Shown here: one piece after another, positions 8,881 to 17,512 of the stretch | Layout of the letters: the number at the start of each line of letters is the position of its first letter | How positions within the stretch are numbered: the first letter of the stretch is position 1 | Assembly: GCA_023415235.1 (NCBI GenBank) | Contig: JAEZLP010000031.1 | Coordinates: 57,921-121,920 of the forward strand | Source of the DNA: Bacillota bacterium | GTDB lineage: Bacteria > Bacillota > Clostridia > Peptostreptococcales > Anaerovoracaceae | Reading direction: 5' to 3' | DNA length: 64,000 nt | The notes under the pieces: generated by a model | Seen by the model: the letters and a program-made list of their open reading frames with translations, nothing else | What the model was told of the DNA's origin: nothing | The model's database searches: none | Position numbers and translations under genes: made by a program

Positions 8881-8911
8881 GGAGTGTGCCCTGAATTTTC
8901 GGACACACTCC
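8881..8911 (-). terminator. Hairpin after spoIIP, possible terminator or attenuator
   Basis: Arms GGAGTGTG (8881-8888) and CACACTCC (8904-8911) form an 8-bp stem downstream of spoIIP. There is no clear U-run on the minus strand, so termination may be incomplete and allow read-through into the downstream small gene. Confidence 0.5.
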
Positions 8912-8943
8912 CTCATAGTATTCTTAACCATTTATTTCAACGT

Positions 8944-10023
8944 TTATTCAATATCCTTGATCGCCTTGGCAAGCACCTTGGCAAAATACTTGCCGGTCAG
9001 CTTCGCCTGATCAATGGTATTTTCATTGTTTCCTACTTCAAGCAACAGATGGTAGTCCGATACATATTGATTGAATTTATACTGCTTTTCTATGATCTTT
9101 CCGCCAAATCCGGGATACATTTCTTCGGCAGTCTGATTGACATGGTTTGCAAACATCCGTAGAGCCTCCAGATTGGGATTTCCCGTACCGATGACCAGGC
9201 TGTAGCTTGCGGCAGTGTCCTTTCCGATGGATACCGTCTTTGCCACATTCCCGCTGTAGGCTGCCGCGTCTCTATGTAAATCGATGATGATTCTCGCCGA
9301 TTCATTGCTCCCCATAAGCGTTTGCACTGTTTCAAGAGAACGGGTATAGGATTGGCTGTAGGAGGGGGAATCGTGAATTGTCTTGTCATGGATTACCTGG
9401 ATTCCCTGTTTTTCAAGCTCCCTTGTCAAAACATCGCCGACCTCCCGAACGGTTCCATCTTCATTCAGAGAATGGAAGTTTCCTTCTGTTACGGGTTGAT
9501 ATGACTCTGTTGCATGGGTATGGTAGATGATCACGACAGGCTTGGAATAATCGATATCGGCCATTGATGGACCCTGGGAGTCCTGAGAGTCAATGATATC
9601 ATCCCCTTCGGCGCTGCCGTTATCAGAAGCCTCACCGGTGTCAAAGATGATACCCGGGTCCTCCTCCGCAAGGTCGTCGTCCAACACCTCCGCTCCCGGG
9701 AACATGGAGCCCATCATTGACTGAAAGATCGTCTCCGACTTTCCTTCACCAAAAATTCCTTTCTCCTCCGACGCAGGCTTCAGGGAAGGACCTGAAGCAT
9801 CCCGCGATTCATAATCCGAGCTTCTGCTGACCGTAGGAAAGATGTTGCCGATATACATTTTTGCAACATCCTCGCTCTTTGCCTCAAATAATGCCGCAGG
9901 ACCGCCGTGGAGAAAGCCGATCATGACAAGGCCCGAGACAGACCAAAACAACAGGGTTAAAATCACAAGTCTGATCCTTCCGGGTCGCTTCCTTCCGCTG
10001 TATCCTCTGTAACGTCTTCTCAT
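8944..10023 (-). CDS. spoIIP: Stage II sporulation protein P (SpoIIP), peptidoglycan amidase/endopeptidase
   Basis: SpoIIP is a membrane-anchored cell-wall hydrolase of the DMP engulfment machinery. The 359-residue protein has a basic N-terminus and one transmembrane helix (about residues 18-40), an acidic variable linker (about 60-145) and the SpoIIP domain with IIYHTHATESYQP (catalytic His and Glu), IIIDLHRDAA and the C-terminal LLEVGNNENTIDQA segment. GAGGAG lies before the ATG. It follows gpr by 30 bp, the canonical gpr-spoIIP pair, and is presumably transcribed under sporulation sigma factors; I could not identify a convincing sigma-F/G promoter. Confidence 0.96.
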   Translation of the reverse strand: MRRRYRGYSGRKRPGRIRLVILTLLFWSVSGLVMIGFLHGGPAALFEAKSEDVAKMYIGNIFPTVSRSSDYESRDASGPSLKPASEEKGIFGEGKSETIFQSMMGSMFPGAEVLDDDLAEEDPGIIFDTGEASDNGSAEGDDIIDSQDSQGPSMADIDYSKPVVIIYHTHATESYQPVTEGNFHSLNEDGTVREVGDVLTRELEKQGIQVIHDKTIHDSPSYSQSYTRSLETVQTLMGSNESARIIIDLHRDAAAYSGNVAKTVSIGKDTAASYSLVIGTGNPNLEALRMFANHVNQTAEEMYPGFGGKIIEKQYKFNQYVSDYHLLLEVGNNENTIDQAKLTGKYFAKVLAKAIKDIE

Positions 10024-10053
10024 TGATTCAACTCCTCACAAACACCAGCGATA

Positions 10054-10944
10054 TTAAGAGTATATGCCCGGGTGAAGAGTTATATTAATTCCATTTGAAA
10101 TTATATCCGAAAAATCCTTGATTACCTGGTCGATTTCCGTCGAAGTAACAATCATCGGAATTCCGTTTTCGTCAATATATTTTTCGGCGCCGTAGGGGTC
10201 CTTCAGATAATTGATCAGGTTGTCCAAAATCAGCGTCTTTGAATCGATCACTGTGGGCACGCCGATGGCGATCACCTTTGTTCCCAGTGTTTTCTCCGTC
10301 AGTTGCTTTCTCATATTGCCGGTTCCCGCACCGGGAGAAATTCCGGTGTCGCTGATTTGAATAGTCGTGCTGATCCGGTTCACATTCCTTGCCGCCAAGG
10401 AATCGATGGCAATAATGACCTCGGGTTTTGCGATTTTCGCCGCGCTTTTGATCAGATCGGCAGTTTCCATACCGGTTGAACCCATAACACCCGGTATGAA
10501 TCCGCTGACACAGGACATATCGCTATCCTCTTCCGCATCGTACATTAAGAAGTAATGTCTCGTTACCTTGACTTTGGAAACGGTATAGGGTCCCAGCGAG
10601 TCAGGCGTAACCTTGTCGTTGCCCAGCCCGATAATCAGCACTTTCAGCTTGCTATGAAACTTGATCAGTCTTTTCAGTTCATTGGACACCGCCAGAGCAG
10701 CAGCCTCCTTGATCTCCTCCGGACCGTCCACAGCTCCTGCAACCTCGATTGTGATATAGTTTCCCAGTGGCTTTTGCAGTGCTTTGCTACCGTTCTCATC
10801 GGTTATTTTAATCCTGGTGATATCAACAATATGCTGAAAGTTCTCGGTTTCCACCTCAACTCCTGATATTTCAATTCCTTTTCCCCCATTATCCGAGTCG
10901 TACATTTCTTTGTTTTCTATGGCCAAATCTGTTCTGAAATTCAA
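10054..10944 (-). CDS. gpr: Germination protease GPR (spore SASP endopeptidase)
   Basis: GPR degrades small acid-soluble spore proteins during germination; it is made as an inactive zymogen. The 296-residue product begins MNFRTDLAIEN, the RTDLA motif of the propeptide, and has IIGLGNDKVTPDSLGP, VSGFIPGVMGSTGMETAD, IAIDSLAARN and TIQISDTGISPGAGTGN, all GPR signatures. The initiator is a TTG (10942-10944) with GAGGT about nine bases upstream; an ATG start in this position is absent. It is somewhat shorter than the roughly 340-370 residues of many homologues. It is divergent from rpsT, as in many Firmicutes, and is followed by spoIIP. Confidence 0.95.
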   Translation of the reverse strand: MNFRTDLAIENKEMYDSDNGGKGIEISGVEVETENFQHIVDITRIKITDENGSKALQKPLGNYITIEVAGAVDGPEEIKEAAALAVSNELKRLIKFHSKLKVLIIGLGNDKVTPDSLGPYTVSKVKVTRHYFLMYDAEEDSDMSCVSGFIPGVMGSTGMETADLIKSAAKIAKPEVIIAIDSLAARNVNRISTTIQISDTGISPGAGTGNMRKQLTEKTLGTKVIAIGVPTVIDSKTLILDNLINYLKDPYGAEKYIDENGIPMIVTSTEIDQVIKDFSDIISNGINITLHPGIYS

Positions 10945-11032
10945 AGCCTTCTACCTCATTTCCTTGTTTTTTCAAGTATTTACCGTTTTTAGAGGATGTT
11001 CTCCACCGAATTTGCTTTTTTGTATTTTTTCC

Positions 11033-11061
11033 TTGCATTTTCTTTTCTATTCATATATACT
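11033..11061 (+). promoter_or_regulatory. Sigma-A promoter of rpsT
   Basis: TTGCAT (11033-11038), a 17-base spacer and TATACT (11056-11061) lie 37 bases before the rpsT start codon. Spacing is ideal and both boxes match five of six or four of six consensus bases. Confidence 0.75.
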
Positions 11062-11097
11062 TCATGTTGCGATATTTTGCGAAAGTGGGGTGAAATA

Positions 11098-11367
11098 ATG
11101 GCAAATATCAAATCAGCAAAGAAAAGAATCAGAGTTATTGCAAAAAAGACAGCTGTAAACAGAAGAGTGAAATCTCATCTGAAAGCGATCATCAAGAACT
11201 TCGAAGGCGCAATTGCAAGCGGAGATTTTGACACCGCAAAGGAAAAGCTGGCTTTGGCGGAAAAGAAACTGATGCAGGCTGCTGCAAAAGGAACTATCCA
11301 TAAGAATGCAGCTTCCAGAAAAGTTTCCAGAATGACTACCAGATTCAACAAAGCAAAAGCAGAATAA
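11098..11367 (+). CDS. rpsT: 30S ribosomal protein S20
   Basis: The 89-residue, lysine/alanine-rich protein starts MANIKSAKKRIRVI, the standard bS20 N-terminus, and ends with SRMTTRFNKAKAE. It binds 16S rRNA early in 30S assembly. An open extension of 34 codons exists upstream, but GTGGGGTG precedes the ATG at 11098 and the family begins there. It is monocistronic, with its own promoter and a strong terminator downstream. Confidence 0.98.
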   Translation: MANIKSAKKRIRVIAKKTAVNRRVKSHLKAIIKNFEGAIASGDFDTAKEKLALAEKKLMQAAAKGTIHKNAASRKVSRMTTRFNKAKAE

Positions 11368-11422
11368 TCTCACCCGTCCCCACAGTGCATAAGTTAAATG
11401 CACAAAAGAGTGAAAACATTTG

Positions 11423-11472
11423 ATCATGCCTGAACCGGCCGTGTCTCCCGGTTTGAGGCATGATTTATTTTT
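11423..11472. terminator. Intrinsic terminator between rpsT and the convergent amidohydrolase gene
   Basis: A near-perfect stem (ATCATGCCTGAACCGG at 11423-11438 with CCGGTTTGAGGCATGAT at 11448-11464) is followed by TTATTTTTAT. It should terminate rpsT and, being symmetrical, could serve the convergent gene ending at 11480. Confidence 0.9.
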
Positions 11473-11479
11473 ATCACAA

Positions 11480-12655
11480 TTATTCAAGGAGCTTCATAAC
11501 AGCCATCACGAAAAGCTGGATTCCAATTCCGATACACTTTTCATCCACCTCAAAGCCCCCGGAATGGATCCCTTCATTTTCTCTGCCTTTATATCCGCTC
11601 CCGAGAAAGAAAAAAGCGCCCGGCACCTTTTCCAAATAATAGGAAAAATCCTCCACGCCCATGGTAGGTTCCTTGATTTCCACCACCTTTTCAATTGAGG
11701 TATCACAAATTGCAGTATTTTTTACGGCTTCCACAACCAGATTGTCGTTCATCAAAACCGGATATCCTTTTTTATATTTCACCTCCGCCCTGGCTCCGTA
11801 GGCTTTTGCTGTGAACTGAGCCATTTCCTTCAGTCTCTCCTTTAATAAGTCTCTGCTCCAAGGATCCAGGGAACGTAAGGTTCCCTCCAAAACCACGGAA
11901 TCGGAGATCAGATTGACCGCTGTGCCGCCGTGAATGCTTCCGACCGTAATCACAGCGGAATTCAGCGGACTGATATTTCTGGACACTATGCTTTGAATCC
12001 CTGTCACAATCTGTGACGCTGCAGCGATAGAATCAATTCCCATTTCCGGATAGGCTCCGTGGCTGTGCTTTCCTTTTACTGTGATTTTGAACATATCGGA
12101 TGCTGCGTGAACTTTCCCGTATTTGATTCCTATGGTTCCGGCGGGAAGATCCGGTTTCACATGGAGTCCGAGGATATAATCTGTCTTCGGTTCCAGGCAG
12201 CCTTTGCGGATCATTCGCTTCGCGCCGCCGGTGGTCTCTTCCGCTGGTTGAAATATAAACTTAACATTACCATTAATTTCATCTTGAATTTCACTTAGAA
12301 CCATTGCGGTACCAAGCAGAACGGCTGTGTGTACATCATGTCCGCAAGCATGCATGATTCCCTTTCGCTCCGAGGTAAATGGAAGGTTCACCACCTCCTG
12401 AACCGGCAGCGCATCCAGGTCTGCACGGAGTGCAACCGTCCTTTTCTCCGGTCTTTTCCTGATCGTTCCCAGAATGCCGGTGGGCAGCAGCCGTTCCGTT
12501 TCGATCCCGAGGCTGCTGAGCTCGGAAAGAACTCTTTCCGATGTGTGATATTCCTCATTTCCCAGTTCAGGCCAGCGATGAAAATCCTGTCTCAGACCAA
12601 TCGCCCACTTTTCTGCTTTATAAATCAACTCATCCAATTCCATAATATTAACCAA
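11480..12655 (-). CDS. M20-family amidohydrolase (N-acyl amino acid / hippurate hydrolase type)
   Basis: A metal-dependent amidase of the M20D family that removes acyl groups from amino acids or related amides. Motifs: LRQDFHRWPELGNEEYHT, RADLDALPVQE, GIMHACGHDVHTAVLLG (metal ligands Cys-Gly-His-Asp), FQPAEETTGGAKRMI and GVEDFSYYLE near the end. The open frame runs 81 codons further upstream, without similarity. The ribosome binding site GGAGGG is eight bases from a TTG at 12653-12655 but 20 from the ATG at 12641-12643; TTG is chosen for that reason, giving 391 residues, with the ATG as alternative. The physiological substrate is not evident. Confidence 0.9.
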   Translation of the reverse strand: MVNIMELDELIYKAEKWAIGLRQDFHRWPELGNEEYHTSERVLSELSSLGIETERLLPTGILGTIRKRPEKRTVALRADLDALPVQEVVNLPFTSERKGIMHACGHDVHTAVLLGTAMVLSEIQDEINGNVKFIFQPAEETTGGAKRMIRKGCLEPKTDYILGLHVKPDLPAGTIGIKYGKVHAASDMFKITVKGKHSHGAYPEMGIDSIAAASQIVTGIQSIVSRNISPLNSAVITVGSIHGGTAVNLISDSVVLEGTLRSLDPWSRDLLKERLKEMAQFTAKAYGARAEVKYKKGYPVLMNDNLVVEAVKNTAICDTSIEKVVEIKEPTMGVEDFSYYLEKVPGAFFFLGSGYKGRENEGIHSGGFEVDEKCIGIGIQLFVMAVMKLLE

Positions 12656-12743
12656 GCCAAATTCCCTCCCTGCGGTATTATTTGGAAAACTGTAATAATA
12701 TAATATTATGGATTCACCTGTTTTATGAGGAGGTACTTGCAGA

Positions 12744-13685
12744 ATGACCAGGATGGTTAAGCCCAAACGGTTGAAGCCGGGTGATCGGATCGCACTTTTA
12801 GCCCCCGCCTCTCCGGTTACGGAAGAGAAACTCGTTCTTGCCATCGATTCTGTTGAATTTTTGGAGCTGAAACCAGTGGTGTACCCTTCAGCGACCATGT
12901 CCCACGGTTATCTCTCGGGTCCTGATGAAGCTCGCGCGGCTGATATCAATAATGCCTTTGCCGATCCTGATATCAATGGCATTTTTTGCCTGCGCGGAGG
13001 ATACGGAGTGAGCCGGATTTTGAACCTTATCGATTTTAAAATGATTGCAGGAAATCCGAAAATTTTTCTGGGATATAGCGATATCACGGGGCTTCATGTG
13101 GCGCTGAACCAGCTCTGTGATCTGATCACCCTCCATGGCCCCATGCCGTCCCGGGGATGGAGAACACTGGATCCGATTACGCTTAAGAGCCTGACAGGCA
13201 GCCTGTTCTCCCCTTATCCAGCCGGTCCTGTCCCTCCCATCGACGGGGAAACCATCCAAACCATCCATCCCGGTACCGCTAAGGGACAGATTGTCGGAGG
13301 CAATCTTTCCCTGCTTGTTTCAACCCTCGGTTCGCCCTATGAGGTCGATACAAAGAACAAAATTCTCTTTATAGAAGAGGTGGAAGAAAGGAACTACAAG
13401 GTTGACAGAGGTCTTATGTCCCTTGCTCTGGCCGGCAAGTTTTCCGACTGCTGCGGGATCATTCTGGGAACCTGGGCCGATGTGGGCGATCCGGATGTAC
13501 TGCCGAAAAACAATCTGACATTGGATCAAATCTTTGAGGAAGTGGTGAAACCTTACGGAAAGCCGACCATCAACAACTTCAGAGCGGGTCATATCTATCC
13601 GCAGATCACGATACCCATGGGGGCGACAGTAGAAATCGATGCTGAGAGCGGAAACGTAACGTTCCTTACGGCTTCGACAGTATGA
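12744..13685 (+). CDS. LD-carboxypeptidase, S66 family (muropeptide recycling)
   Basis: S66 serine peptidases cleave the L,D bond of tetrapeptides (LdcA) or have related roles. In the 313-residue product RLKPGDRIALLAPAS starts the domain, LRGGYGVSRIL (about 83-93) and the nucleophile motif GYSDITGLH (Ser112) follow, then HGPM, FIEEVEE with the catalytic Glu, and RAGHIYPQITIPMG with the catalytic His. All three catalytic residues are visible. The gene is divergent from the amidohydrolase and preceded by AGGAGG. MccF-like immunity peptidases are related; the single-copy context favours a housekeeping role. Confidence 0.93.
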   Translation: MTRMVKPKRLKPGDRIALLAPASPVTEEKLVLAIDSVEFLELKPVVYPSATMSHGYLSGPDEARAADINNAFADPDINGIFCLRGGYGVSRILNLIDFKMIAGNPKIFLGYSDITGLHVALNQLCDLITLHGPMPSRGWRTLDPITLKSLTGSLFSPYPAGPVPPIDGETIQTIHPGTAKGQIVGGNLSLLVSTLGSPYEVDTKNKILFIEEVEERNYKVDRGLMSLALAGKFSDCCGIILGTWADVGDPDVLPKNNLTLDQIFEEVVKPYGKPTINNFRAGHIYPQITIPMGATVEIDAESGNVTFLTASTV

Positions 13686-13770
13686 ACATCTGCCTGCTTG
13701 TTTTTTTCTGTCTGCATGATATAATAATCTTTAAGAAAAGAACCGTCATAGAAGACAACCATTTCTCATG

Positions 13771-13826
13771 AAGGGCTTTTATTTAATGTGATTATGCAGT
13801 TAAATGAAAGAGCCTTTTATTTTTTG
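13771..13826 (+). terminator. Intrinsic terminator after the LD-carboxypeptidase gene
   Basis: Arms AAGGGCTTTTATTTAA (13771-13786) and TTAAATGAAAGAGCCTT (13800-13816) form a stem with one mismatch and one bulge, followed by TTATTTTTTG. Confidence 0.8.
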
Positions 13827-13860
13827 ATGAAATAAAAGGTCAATATTACGGAGGTGTGGA

Positions 13861-14268
13861 ATGCCGAGACAAATATTTATCACAGAGAATGATTGGAACA
13901 GACTGGGTGAATTAATCAGCAATGCGCTGAGGGAAGGCCTTCAAAGCGACAAGTCCTTTGACAAGCTGAAAAGTGAAATTGCAAAAGCAAAAATTGTGGA
14001 TTCAAAACAGCTGCCTCCCGATATCGTTACGATGAATTCAAAAATCCTGGTCGAGATAGACGGAAATGAAGAGGAAATTGCCTTGGTTTATCCGGAGGAC
14101 GCCGATTTGATCGAGAATAAAATATCTGTGTTGTCTCCGATTGGAACAGCCATACTCGGCTATGGAGAGGGAGACCGGATTGAATGGGAGATTCCGTCCG
14201 GCGTAACGGAAATACATATCAAAAAGGTCCTTTATCAGCCGGAATCCGTCGGGGACTATCATTTATAG
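13861..14268 (+). CDS. GreA/GreB-family factor, Rnk-like
   Basis: The 135-residue protein looks like the Rnk type of Gre factors, which bind RNA polymerase near the secondary channel. The C-terminal FKBP-like GreA domain is recognisable from DIVTMNSKILVEIDGNEEEIALVYPEDAD, then ISVLSPIGTAILGYGEGDRIEWEIPSG, whose SPIGTALLG core is shared by GreA and Rnk. The N-terminal part (MPRQIFITENDWNRLGELI) is a short helical segment, not the full GreA coiled coil with acidic tip, so transcript-cleavage stimulation is unlikely. GGAGGTG stands before the ATG. It is monocistronic between two terminators. Confidence 0.85.
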   Translation: MPRQIFITENDWNRLGELISNALREGLQSDKSFDKLKSEIAKAKIVDSKQLPPDIVTMNSKILVEIDGNEEEIALVYPEDADLIENKISVLSPIGTAILGYGEGDRIEWEIPSGVTEIHIKKVLYQPESVGDYHL

Positions 14269-14277
14269 CAAAAAATC

Positions 14278-14304
14278 AAGCGTTCCGTATGATACGGAAC
14301 GCTT
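14278..14304. terminator. Perfect bidirectional terminator hairpin
   Basis: Arms AAGCGTTCCGTAT (14278-14290) and ATACGGAACGCTT (14292-14304) are perfectly complementary. On the minus strand it is followed by GATTTTTTG, so it is a strong terminator for the acyl-CoA synthetase gene, and weaker for the convergent Rnk-like gene. Confidence 0.9.
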
Positions 14305-14312
14305 CTTCATGA

Positions 14313-16073
14313 TTAAACGTTCTTATGTCTCTGAATCTTCTTGGTGGTCGTCTTGATGAAGTCATCCTTGCGGACCGCGATATTGCGGACTCTTTTATAG
14401 ATTGGCAGCTTCTCATTGATCTCTGCGATTACCCGTTTGATCAGCGAACTCACCTCTTCTTCACCGAAGCTCTCGCCGAATTCCTCATAGATTACATCAT
14501 AGTCCGGACGGATTTGCGCGCTGACCTGGGTATCGTCGGTTTCCTCATCGAACAGGCCGTGTACAAGGCTCTCCTGGATATATTTATTCCGGTTGATGTA
14601 ATATTCCACCTCCTCCGGATAGATGTTCTTTCCCGTCTTTGTAACAATGACGTTCTTCTTTCTGCCCGTGATGTAAAGCCATCCTTCCTTATCCAGAAAA
14701 CCCAGATCTCCGGTATAAAACCAGCCGTCTTTCAGGACCTCTGCTGTTTTCTCCGGCATGTTGTAATAGCCAAGCATGACATTGGGACCCTTGAAAATGA
14801 TTTCCCCGATTCCATCCTCATCCTTATCTACGATTCTGATTTCACCGCTGTCGACGGAAGGTCCTACCGAGCCGGCTTTTTTATAGGTGTTGCTGAAATC
14901 AGGGGTACCGGATACAAGCGGAGAGCATTCTGTCAGCCCATAGCCCTGCAGCATACGAAATCCAAGGTCCTCAAAGCCCCTGAGCACGTTGGGGTCAATC
15001 CCTGCGGCGCCGGTGATCATCATCCGAAGCTTACCCCCGAATTTTTCATGAACGCTCTTGAATAGCTTGCCGCTTGCGTCTATCCCCATGGCCTTCAGCG
15101 TTTTATTCAGTTTAATCGCCTTTTTTAAAGCTCCGGCTTTTCCGGACTTTTCCGCCTGCTTCCATATCTTGTCGTAGATTGATTCAAAGATGAGGGGTAC
15201 ACCGATCAGAACGGTGGCCTGGGCTTCCGCAAGATTCTTGTTGATATATTTCAAGCCTTCAAAAAACGCAATGGATGCCCCCCTGTAAAGAACCAGCGCC
15301 ATTCCCATTGTGGATTCAAAGGTGTGATGAATGGGAAGTATGGACAAGGTCCTGTCCTCAGGCGAGACATAAGCAATCTTGCAGGTATCCATAATGCAGG
15401 AGGCAATATTGTAATGGCTCAGCATGACTCCCTTTGCCGCATCGGTGGTTCCTGAAGTAAACAGGATGATCCTCATTTCATCAGGATCAGGCTCCGCATC
15501 GATGAATGCCCTGTCGCCCTCCGAGATCAGTTTTTCTCCTGCCGCTACAAGGCTTTCCCACTCCAGTACCTGTCCGGGAACCAAATCTTCATTTTCTTGG
15601 TAATTCAGGGGTTCCGAAAGATCGGTTCTATCCCCGTAAATCTTCATCCTGATCTTATATTCAATCTCATAATCCTTAAAATAATCTTCATAGTTTTGTG
15701 TGAAAAATACGGCTCTACAGCCAGCCTGTTTCAGAAGATTCCAGATTTCATCCCTGCTTAATTCCTTGTCCAGCGGTACCACGATGCCGGCGCCGTTGAC
15801 AACCGCAAAATAAGATGCAATCCATTCATAGCAGTTTTCTCCGATCACAGCGATCTTGCTGTCCTTAAGGCCCATCTCAATGAGCTTTGTTCCCAGGGAA
15901 TCCACATCGTTCTTGACCTGCGCATAGGTGATGTGGAAATAATCTCCGCCCTTCGTCTTTTTAACCAGAAAAGCGGTTCTGTCAGCATACAGCCGCACGC
16001 TGGAATCCAGCATGTCCTTCAAGGACCTGATCTCTCTGATTCCATGATACTTCGCTTTTAAATTGTTTTCCAT
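14313..16073 (-). CDS. AMP-forming acyl-CoA synthetase (long-chain fatty acid--CoA ligase type)
   Basis: This 586-residue member of the ANL superfamily activates a carboxylic acid to an acyl-adenylate and then to CoA thioester. Visible motifs are the phosphate loop ILFTSGTTDAAKGVML (canonical TSGTTGxPKG, here with Asp-Ala replacing Gly-x-Pro), LSILPIHHTFEST, GYGLTECSPLVSG, WFYTGDLG, and the C-terminal hinge GRKKNVIVTKTGKNIYPEEVE with the catalytic lysine near KTTTKKIQR. Bacterial LC-FACS with HTFE motif is the best fit; chain length of the substrate is not determinable. GGAG precedes the ATG. It is an isolated leftward gene. Confidence 0.9.
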   Translation of the reverse strand: MENNLKAKYHGIREIRSLKDMLDSSVRLYADRTAFLVKKTKGGDYFHITYAQVKNDVDSLGTKLIEMGLKDSKIAVIGENCYEWIASYFAVVNGAGIVVPLDKELSRDEIWNLLKQAGCRAVFFTQNYEDYFKDYEIEYKIRMKIYGDRTDLSEPLNYQENEDLVPGQVLEWESLVAAGEKLISEGDRAFIDAEPDPDEMRIILFTSGTTDAAKGVMLSHYNIASCIMDTCKIAYVSPEDRTLSILPIHHTFESTMGMALVLYRGASIAFFEGLKYINKNLAEAQATVLIGVPLIFESIYDKIWKQAEKSGKAGALKKAIKLNKTLKAMGIDASGKLFKSVHEKFGGKLRMMITGAAGIDPNVLRGFEDLGFRMLQGYGLTECSPLVSGTPDFSNTYKKAGSVGPSVDSGEIRIVDKDEDGIGEIIFKGPNVMLGYYNMPEKTAEVLKDGWFYTGDLGFLDKEGWLYITGRKKNVIVTKTGKNIYPEEVEYYINRNKYIQESLVHGLFDEETDDTQVSAQIRPDYDVIYEEFGESFGEEEVSSLIKRVIAEINEKLPIYKRVRNIAVRKDDFIKTTTKKIQRHKNV

Positions 16074-16202
16074 CTAATGCTCCTCTGAAAGAATTGTTTA
16101 CTACCTAATAGGGTATGGAATATCCTATCTTATATTATGGAATATAATGTTGTTACTATCATACATGAATTATACCCCCAAGTAAACAAGCATAATTATG
16201 TA

Positions 16203-16232
16203 TTTCCACTCTCTTCCTGGATATGATATACT
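16203..16232 (+). promoter_or_regulatory. Possible promoter of deoD
   Basis: TTTCCA (16203-16208), 18 bases, TATACT (16227-16232), 29 bases before the deoD start. The -10 is good, the -35 is weak. Confidence 0.4.
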
Positions 16233-16260
16233 GATAGAAAAAACAGGAGGTCTTAGGATT

Positions 16261-16965
16261 ATGACTGCACATATTTATGCTGCAAAGAAAGGGGAAATTG
16301 CAGAGTCCATTCTGCTTCCCGGAGATCCTCTCAGAGCGAAATTCATTGCAGAGAATTTTTTAGAAAGTCCCAAATGCTACAATGAAATCAGAGGAATGCT
16401 TGGATATACCGGCATCTACAAAGGCGTCCCCGTTTCCGTTCAGGGCACCGGAATGGGAATGCCGTCCATGGGAATATACAGCTGGGAGCTGATCAAGGAT
16501 TACGGAGTACAGAATTTGATCCGGATCGGATCCGCAGGATCGTTTTCCGAGAGTGTCAAACTCAGGGACATCGTGTTCGGCGTTGCTGCGTCAACCGATT
16601 CCAACTACGCTCATACCTTCGGAATCAACGGCACCTATGCACCCTGCGCCAACTTTGATCTGTTGATGAAAGCGAAAGCATCCGCGGACAAGCTTGGAAT
16701 TCCTGTTCACGCCGGCAATATTGTATCCTGTGACGTTTTCTACGAGCAGCAGGAGGATTGGTGGCAAAGATGGGCTAAAATGGGTGTTCTTGCGGTGGAA
16801 ATGGAAGCTGCAGCATTGTATATGAACGCCGCCTACCTGGGGGCTAAGGCATTATGCATTGTTACAATCAGCGATCATTTCATCACAAACGAAAGATCCA
16901 CTGCGGAGGAACGGGAAAAGTCATTTACCGACATGATGAAGGTGGCTTTGGAAACTGCCATATAA
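16261..16965 (+). CDS. deoD: Purine-nucleoside phosphorylase, DeoD type
   Basis: Phosphorolysis of purine (deoxy)nucleosides to base and (deoxy)ribose 1-phosphate; the hexameric low-specificity family. The 234-residue product has MTAHIYAAKKGEIAESILLPGDPLRAKFIAE, GTGMGMPSMGIYSWELI (phosphate site), RIGSAGS and the substrate motif VLAVEMEAAALY, with SDHFITNE carrying the catalytic aspartate. AGGAGG sits 11 bases before the ATG at 16261; an in-frame upstream ATG at 16198 has no such site. It functionally complements pdp and deoB found elsewhere in this window (37054-39576). Confidence 0.97.
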   Translation: MTAHIYAAKKGEIAESILLPGDPLRAKFIAENFLESPKCYNEIRGMLGYTGIYKGVPVSVQGTGMGMPSMGIYSWELIKDYGVQNLIRIGSAGSFSESVKLRDIVFGVAASTDSNYAHTFGINGTYAPCANFDLLMKAKASADKLGIPVHAGNIVSCDVFYEQQEDWWQRWAKMGVLAVEMEAAALYMNAAYLGAKALCIVTISDHFITNERSTAEEREKSFTDMMKVALETAI

Positions 16966-17096
16966 CGGCTCCCTTATTATGGCAATTTATCAAATCAAAT
17001 ACTTCCGATTTCTTATTGCGCCGGATGATGTTTTCAAATATAATGGATGCAGCGTAACTGTGGTTACCGGGAAATAAAACAAGGTTGGTGTAGGTT

Positions 17097-17432
17097 ATGA
17101 AGTATCGGTTTTATCTCCGCGTCAATATTCCGGGAGGAAATTGGATAAGAGTCGGAGAGAACCACGAGATTCAATGGGAAAACCGGGATCTCATCAAAGC
17201 ATCCAGTGGCTGGCTCATTATCAATCAGGAAAAGGTCGGAATGGCTTCCGATTTTGTTCCCAAGCTGCATAGGGGGATTCAGGAATTAAAAAATTCATCA
17301 GAGAACTATTCAGAATATGAGCTGAGCCATGGATTTGGCACAATCAAAAATGTACTTGACTTCTATGAAGGACTTCTACAGGATTGTCAGCAGCATCCCT
17401 ATACGGGATTATGCGGGTGCATTGCTAGTTAA
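17097..17432 (+). CDS. Hypothetical protein, 111 residues
   Basis: I do not recognise this protein. It starts MKYRFYLRVNIPGGNWIRVG and has tryptophan-rich beta-like sequence (EIQWENRDLIKASSGWLII), then a helical part (LHRGIQELKNSSENYSEYELSHG) and a C-terminus with three cysteines (LLQDCQQHPYTGLCGCIAS). No signal or membrane segment. The ribosome binding site is weak. It sits alone between deoD and a terminator; a codon pattern like the neighbours and a clean terminator directly after its stop support it being real. Confidence 0.65.
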   Translation: MKYRFYLRVNIPGGNWIRVGENHEIQWENRDLIKASSGWLIINQEKVGMASDFVPKLHRGIQELKNSSENYSEYELSHGFGTIKNVLDFYEGLLQDCQQHPYTGLCGCIAS

Positions 17433-17446
17433 GAATGATTGCCAAT

Positions 17447-17486
17447 AAAAAAGAGGGTCATTCCACATGAAATGACCTTCTTTTTT
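17447..17486. terminator. Bidirectional intrinsic terminator
   Basis: AAAAAAGAGGGTCATT (17447-17462) pairs with AATGACCTTCTTTTTT (17471-17486), one G-U pair, eight-base loop; U-runs on both strands. It separates the hypothetical gene from the convergent flavodoxin. Confidence 0.9.
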
Positions 17487-17512
17487 GATTACCATTTTTT
17501 CTATGATGATTA